This document shows, one piece after another, positions 48,564 to 49,993 of a DNA stretch of 49,993 nt. The position numbers were made by a program, and so were the translations under genes. Under the pieces are notes generated by a model. It saw nothing but the letters and a program-made list of their open reading frames with translations. It did no database searches and was not told where the DNA came from. Source of the stretch: Actinophytocola sp. (GTDB lineage: Bacteria; Actinomycetota; Actinomycetes; Mycobacteriales; Pseudonocardiaceae); assembly GCA_009377395.1 (NCBI GenBank), contig WHUB01000024.1:1-49993 (forward strand), in the 5' to 3' direction. Each line of letters opens with the position of its first letter. The stretch's first letter is position 1.

Positions 48564-49993
48564 TCAGCCCAGCGGCAGCGCGACCGACTTGAGCTCGGTA
48601 TACGCTTCGATGCCCTCCGGCCCGAACTCGCGACCGATGCCGCTCGCCTTGAAGCCGCCGAACGGAGCGGTGAAGTTCATCAGGTACTGGTTGATGCCCA
48701 GCGTGCCGGTGCGTACCCGCCGGGCGACGTCAAGTCCATGGTCCACATCGGACGTCCACACCGAACCGGCGAGGCCGTACTCGGAGTCGTTGGCGATGCG
48801 CACCGCGTCGTCCTCGTCGTCGTACGGGATCACCGCGAGCACCGGGCCGAAGATCTCCTCCCGCGCGATCCGCATGTCGTTGTTCACATCGGCGAACACG
48901 GTCGGCCGGACGTACCAGCCGGTGTCGAGGCCGTCCGGCATCCCGCCGCCACCGACGACGACCCGAGCGCCCTCGGACTCGCCCAGTCCGATGTAGTCAC
49001 GCACCCGGTCCTGCTGCCGCTTGGCGACCAGCGGGCCGATGTAGTTGCTCGCGTCCATCGGGTCGCCGACGGTCAGCCCGCCGACCATGGCGGCGAGCCC
49101 GTCGACCACCTCGTCGTAGCGACGTCGGGAGGCGAGGATGCGGGTCTGCGCGATGCACGCCTGGCCGCTGTTGAGCAGCGAGGCCATTTGCAGGTTCTGC
49201 ACCGTCTGGCCGAGGTCGGCGTCGTCGAGGACGATGGCGGCCGACTTGCCACCCAGCTCCAGCGTCACCCGCCGGAGGTCCTGCCCGCACAGCGACGCGA
49301 TTCGCCTGCCCGCCGCGGTCGAGCCGGTGAAGGCGATCTTGTCGACGCCCGGGTGCGTGACCAGGTGCTCGCCGACCTCGCGACCGGCGGGCAGCACGCT
49401 CACCACACCCTCCGGCAGACCGGCCTCGTCCAGGATCTCGGCCAGCGCGAGCGCCGACAGCGGCGCCTCCGGCGGCGGCTTGAGCACCACGGTGCAGCCG
49501 GCGATCAGCGCGGGCGCCAGCTTCGCCAGGGTGACGAAGTGCGGCACGTTCCAGGGGGTGATGATGCCGACCACGCCGACCGGCTCCCGGCGGACGACGA
49601 CGTCGGCGCCGAACGAGCCCGGCCTGCGTTCCTCCCAGGCGACGTTCTGTCCGGCGGTGAGGAAGTCGGCCAGTGCCATCGAGGTCGCGCCGACCTGCCC
49701 GACCTGCGAGAACCACAGCGGCGAGCCCATCTCGGTGGTGAGCAGATCGGCCAGCTCGGCCTGCCGCGTGTTGTAGGCGTCGGCGAAGCGCTGTACCGCC
49801 GCCAGCCGCTCCTCCGGCGGCGTGCGCGACCACTCACCGCCGTCGAACGCCTGCCGGGCGGCGTCGACGGCGCGGTCGGCGTCCTCGGTGCTCGCCTCCG
49901 GGGTGCGGCCGACCGGCAGTTCGGAGTGCGGCGAGACCACCTCGATCCGGCAGTCGGTCGCCGGAGCGACCCAGCGGCCGCCGATGTAGAGCT
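48564..49993 (-). CDS. aldehyde dehydrogenase (5' end cut by window edge)
   Basis: About 476 residues are present; the frame stays open to the window end (LYIGGRWV...), so only the first few residues are missing. ITPWNVPHFVTLAKLAPALIAGCTVVLKP binds NAD, FTGSTAAGRRIA is the Rossmann loop, LELGGKSAAIVLDDADL holds the catalytic Glu, and NSGQACIAQTRIL the catalytic Cys. EEIFGPVLAVIPYDDEDDAVRIAND is standard. The family oxidises aldehydes to acids with NAD(P). It probably shares an operon with the phosphotransferase. Confidence 0.93.
   Translation of the reverse strand, partial: LYIGGRWVAPATDCRIEVVSPHSELPVGRTPEASTEDADRAVDAARQAFDGGEWSRTPPEERLAAVQRFADAYNTRQAELADLLTTEMGSPLWFSQVGQVGATSMALADFLTAGQNVAWEERRPGSFGADVVVRREPVGVVGIITPWNVPHFVTLAKLAPALIAGCTVVLKPPPEAPLSALALAEILDEAGLPEGVVSVLPAGREVGEHLVTHPGVDKIAFTGSTAAGRRIASLCGQDLRRVTLELGGKSAAIVLDDADLGQTVQNLQMASLLNSGQACIAQTRILASRRRYDEVVDGLAAMVGGLTVGDPMDASNYIGPLVAKRQQDRVRDYIGLGESEGARVVVGGGGMPDGLDTGWYVRPTVFADVNNDMRIAREEIFGPVLAVIPYDDEDDAVRIANDSEYGLAGSVWTSDVDHGLDVARRVRTGTLGINQYLMNFTAPFGGFKASGIGREFGPEGIEAYTELKSVALPLG

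Overview
High-GC actinobacterial chromosome. GC-rich third codon positions, many GTG starts, ATGA/GTGA stop-start overlaps, F420-type and mce genes and a SpoIIM/RDD/MoxR/DUF58 cluster all point to Actinomycetota, most likely Pseudonocardiaceae (Amycolatopsis-like); the family assignment is inference. No rRNA, tRNA or CRISPR array was seen.

Layout. 0-7.6 kb: housekeeping and stress genes: a hotdog thioesterase divergent from a TetR gene, a MobA-like nucleotidyltransferase, an EamA exporter, a Rieske lipoprotein, TetR + DUF2203, then a quinone-stress-like group (serine hydrolase, VOC ring-cleavage dioxygenase, YceI) facing a MarR gene across a shared palindromic operator. 7.7-16 kb: an ECF-like sigma factor, then RDD / multipass membrane protein / DUF4129 / DUF4350 / MoxR / DUF58 in one tightly overlapping operon, facing SpoIIM, with a MazEF-type toxin-antitoxin pair between them. 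16.1-18.6 kb: purC, a TetR gene with its own operator, and an SDR.

18.6-40 kb is a steroid/cholesterol-type catabolic region: SDR + two MaoC hydratases; a SnoaL-like protein and an LLM flavin/F420 oxidoreductase divergent from an HsaE-like hydratase, ferredoxin and ferredoxin reductase, with a perfect KstR-type box between them; a complete yrbEA-yrbEB-mceA-F importer operon; two hydroxysteroid-dehydrogenase-like SDRs; two tandem KstR-type boxes; FadE26/FadE27-like acyl-CoA dehydrogenases; and a GMC oxidoreductase. The order (fadE26-fadE27 divergent from hsd4A, then yrbE/mce) matches the mycobacterial mce4 locus, except that a TnpB element sits between the dehydrogenases and yrbEA.

40-50 kb: a small RHH (MobC-like) gene, then a seven-gene operon for a branched-chain-amino-acid-type (Liv) ABC transporter: a secreted/anchored protein, two small membrane proteins (one with a C-terminal His/Cys cluster), a fused LivH-LivM permease, LivG, LivF and a lipoprotein binding protein. 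A KstR-like box lies just upstream, so this may be a second, undescribed importer of the steroid regulon. A phosphotransferase and an aldehyde dehydrogenase (cut by the window edge) precede it.

Beyond genes, the window has a 32-bp repeat lying exactly on the stop codons of two unrelated genes, two families of intergenic palindromic repeats able to form long hairpins, and at least eight genes whose -10 box sits 6-7 nt before the start codon, predicting leaderless mRNAs.
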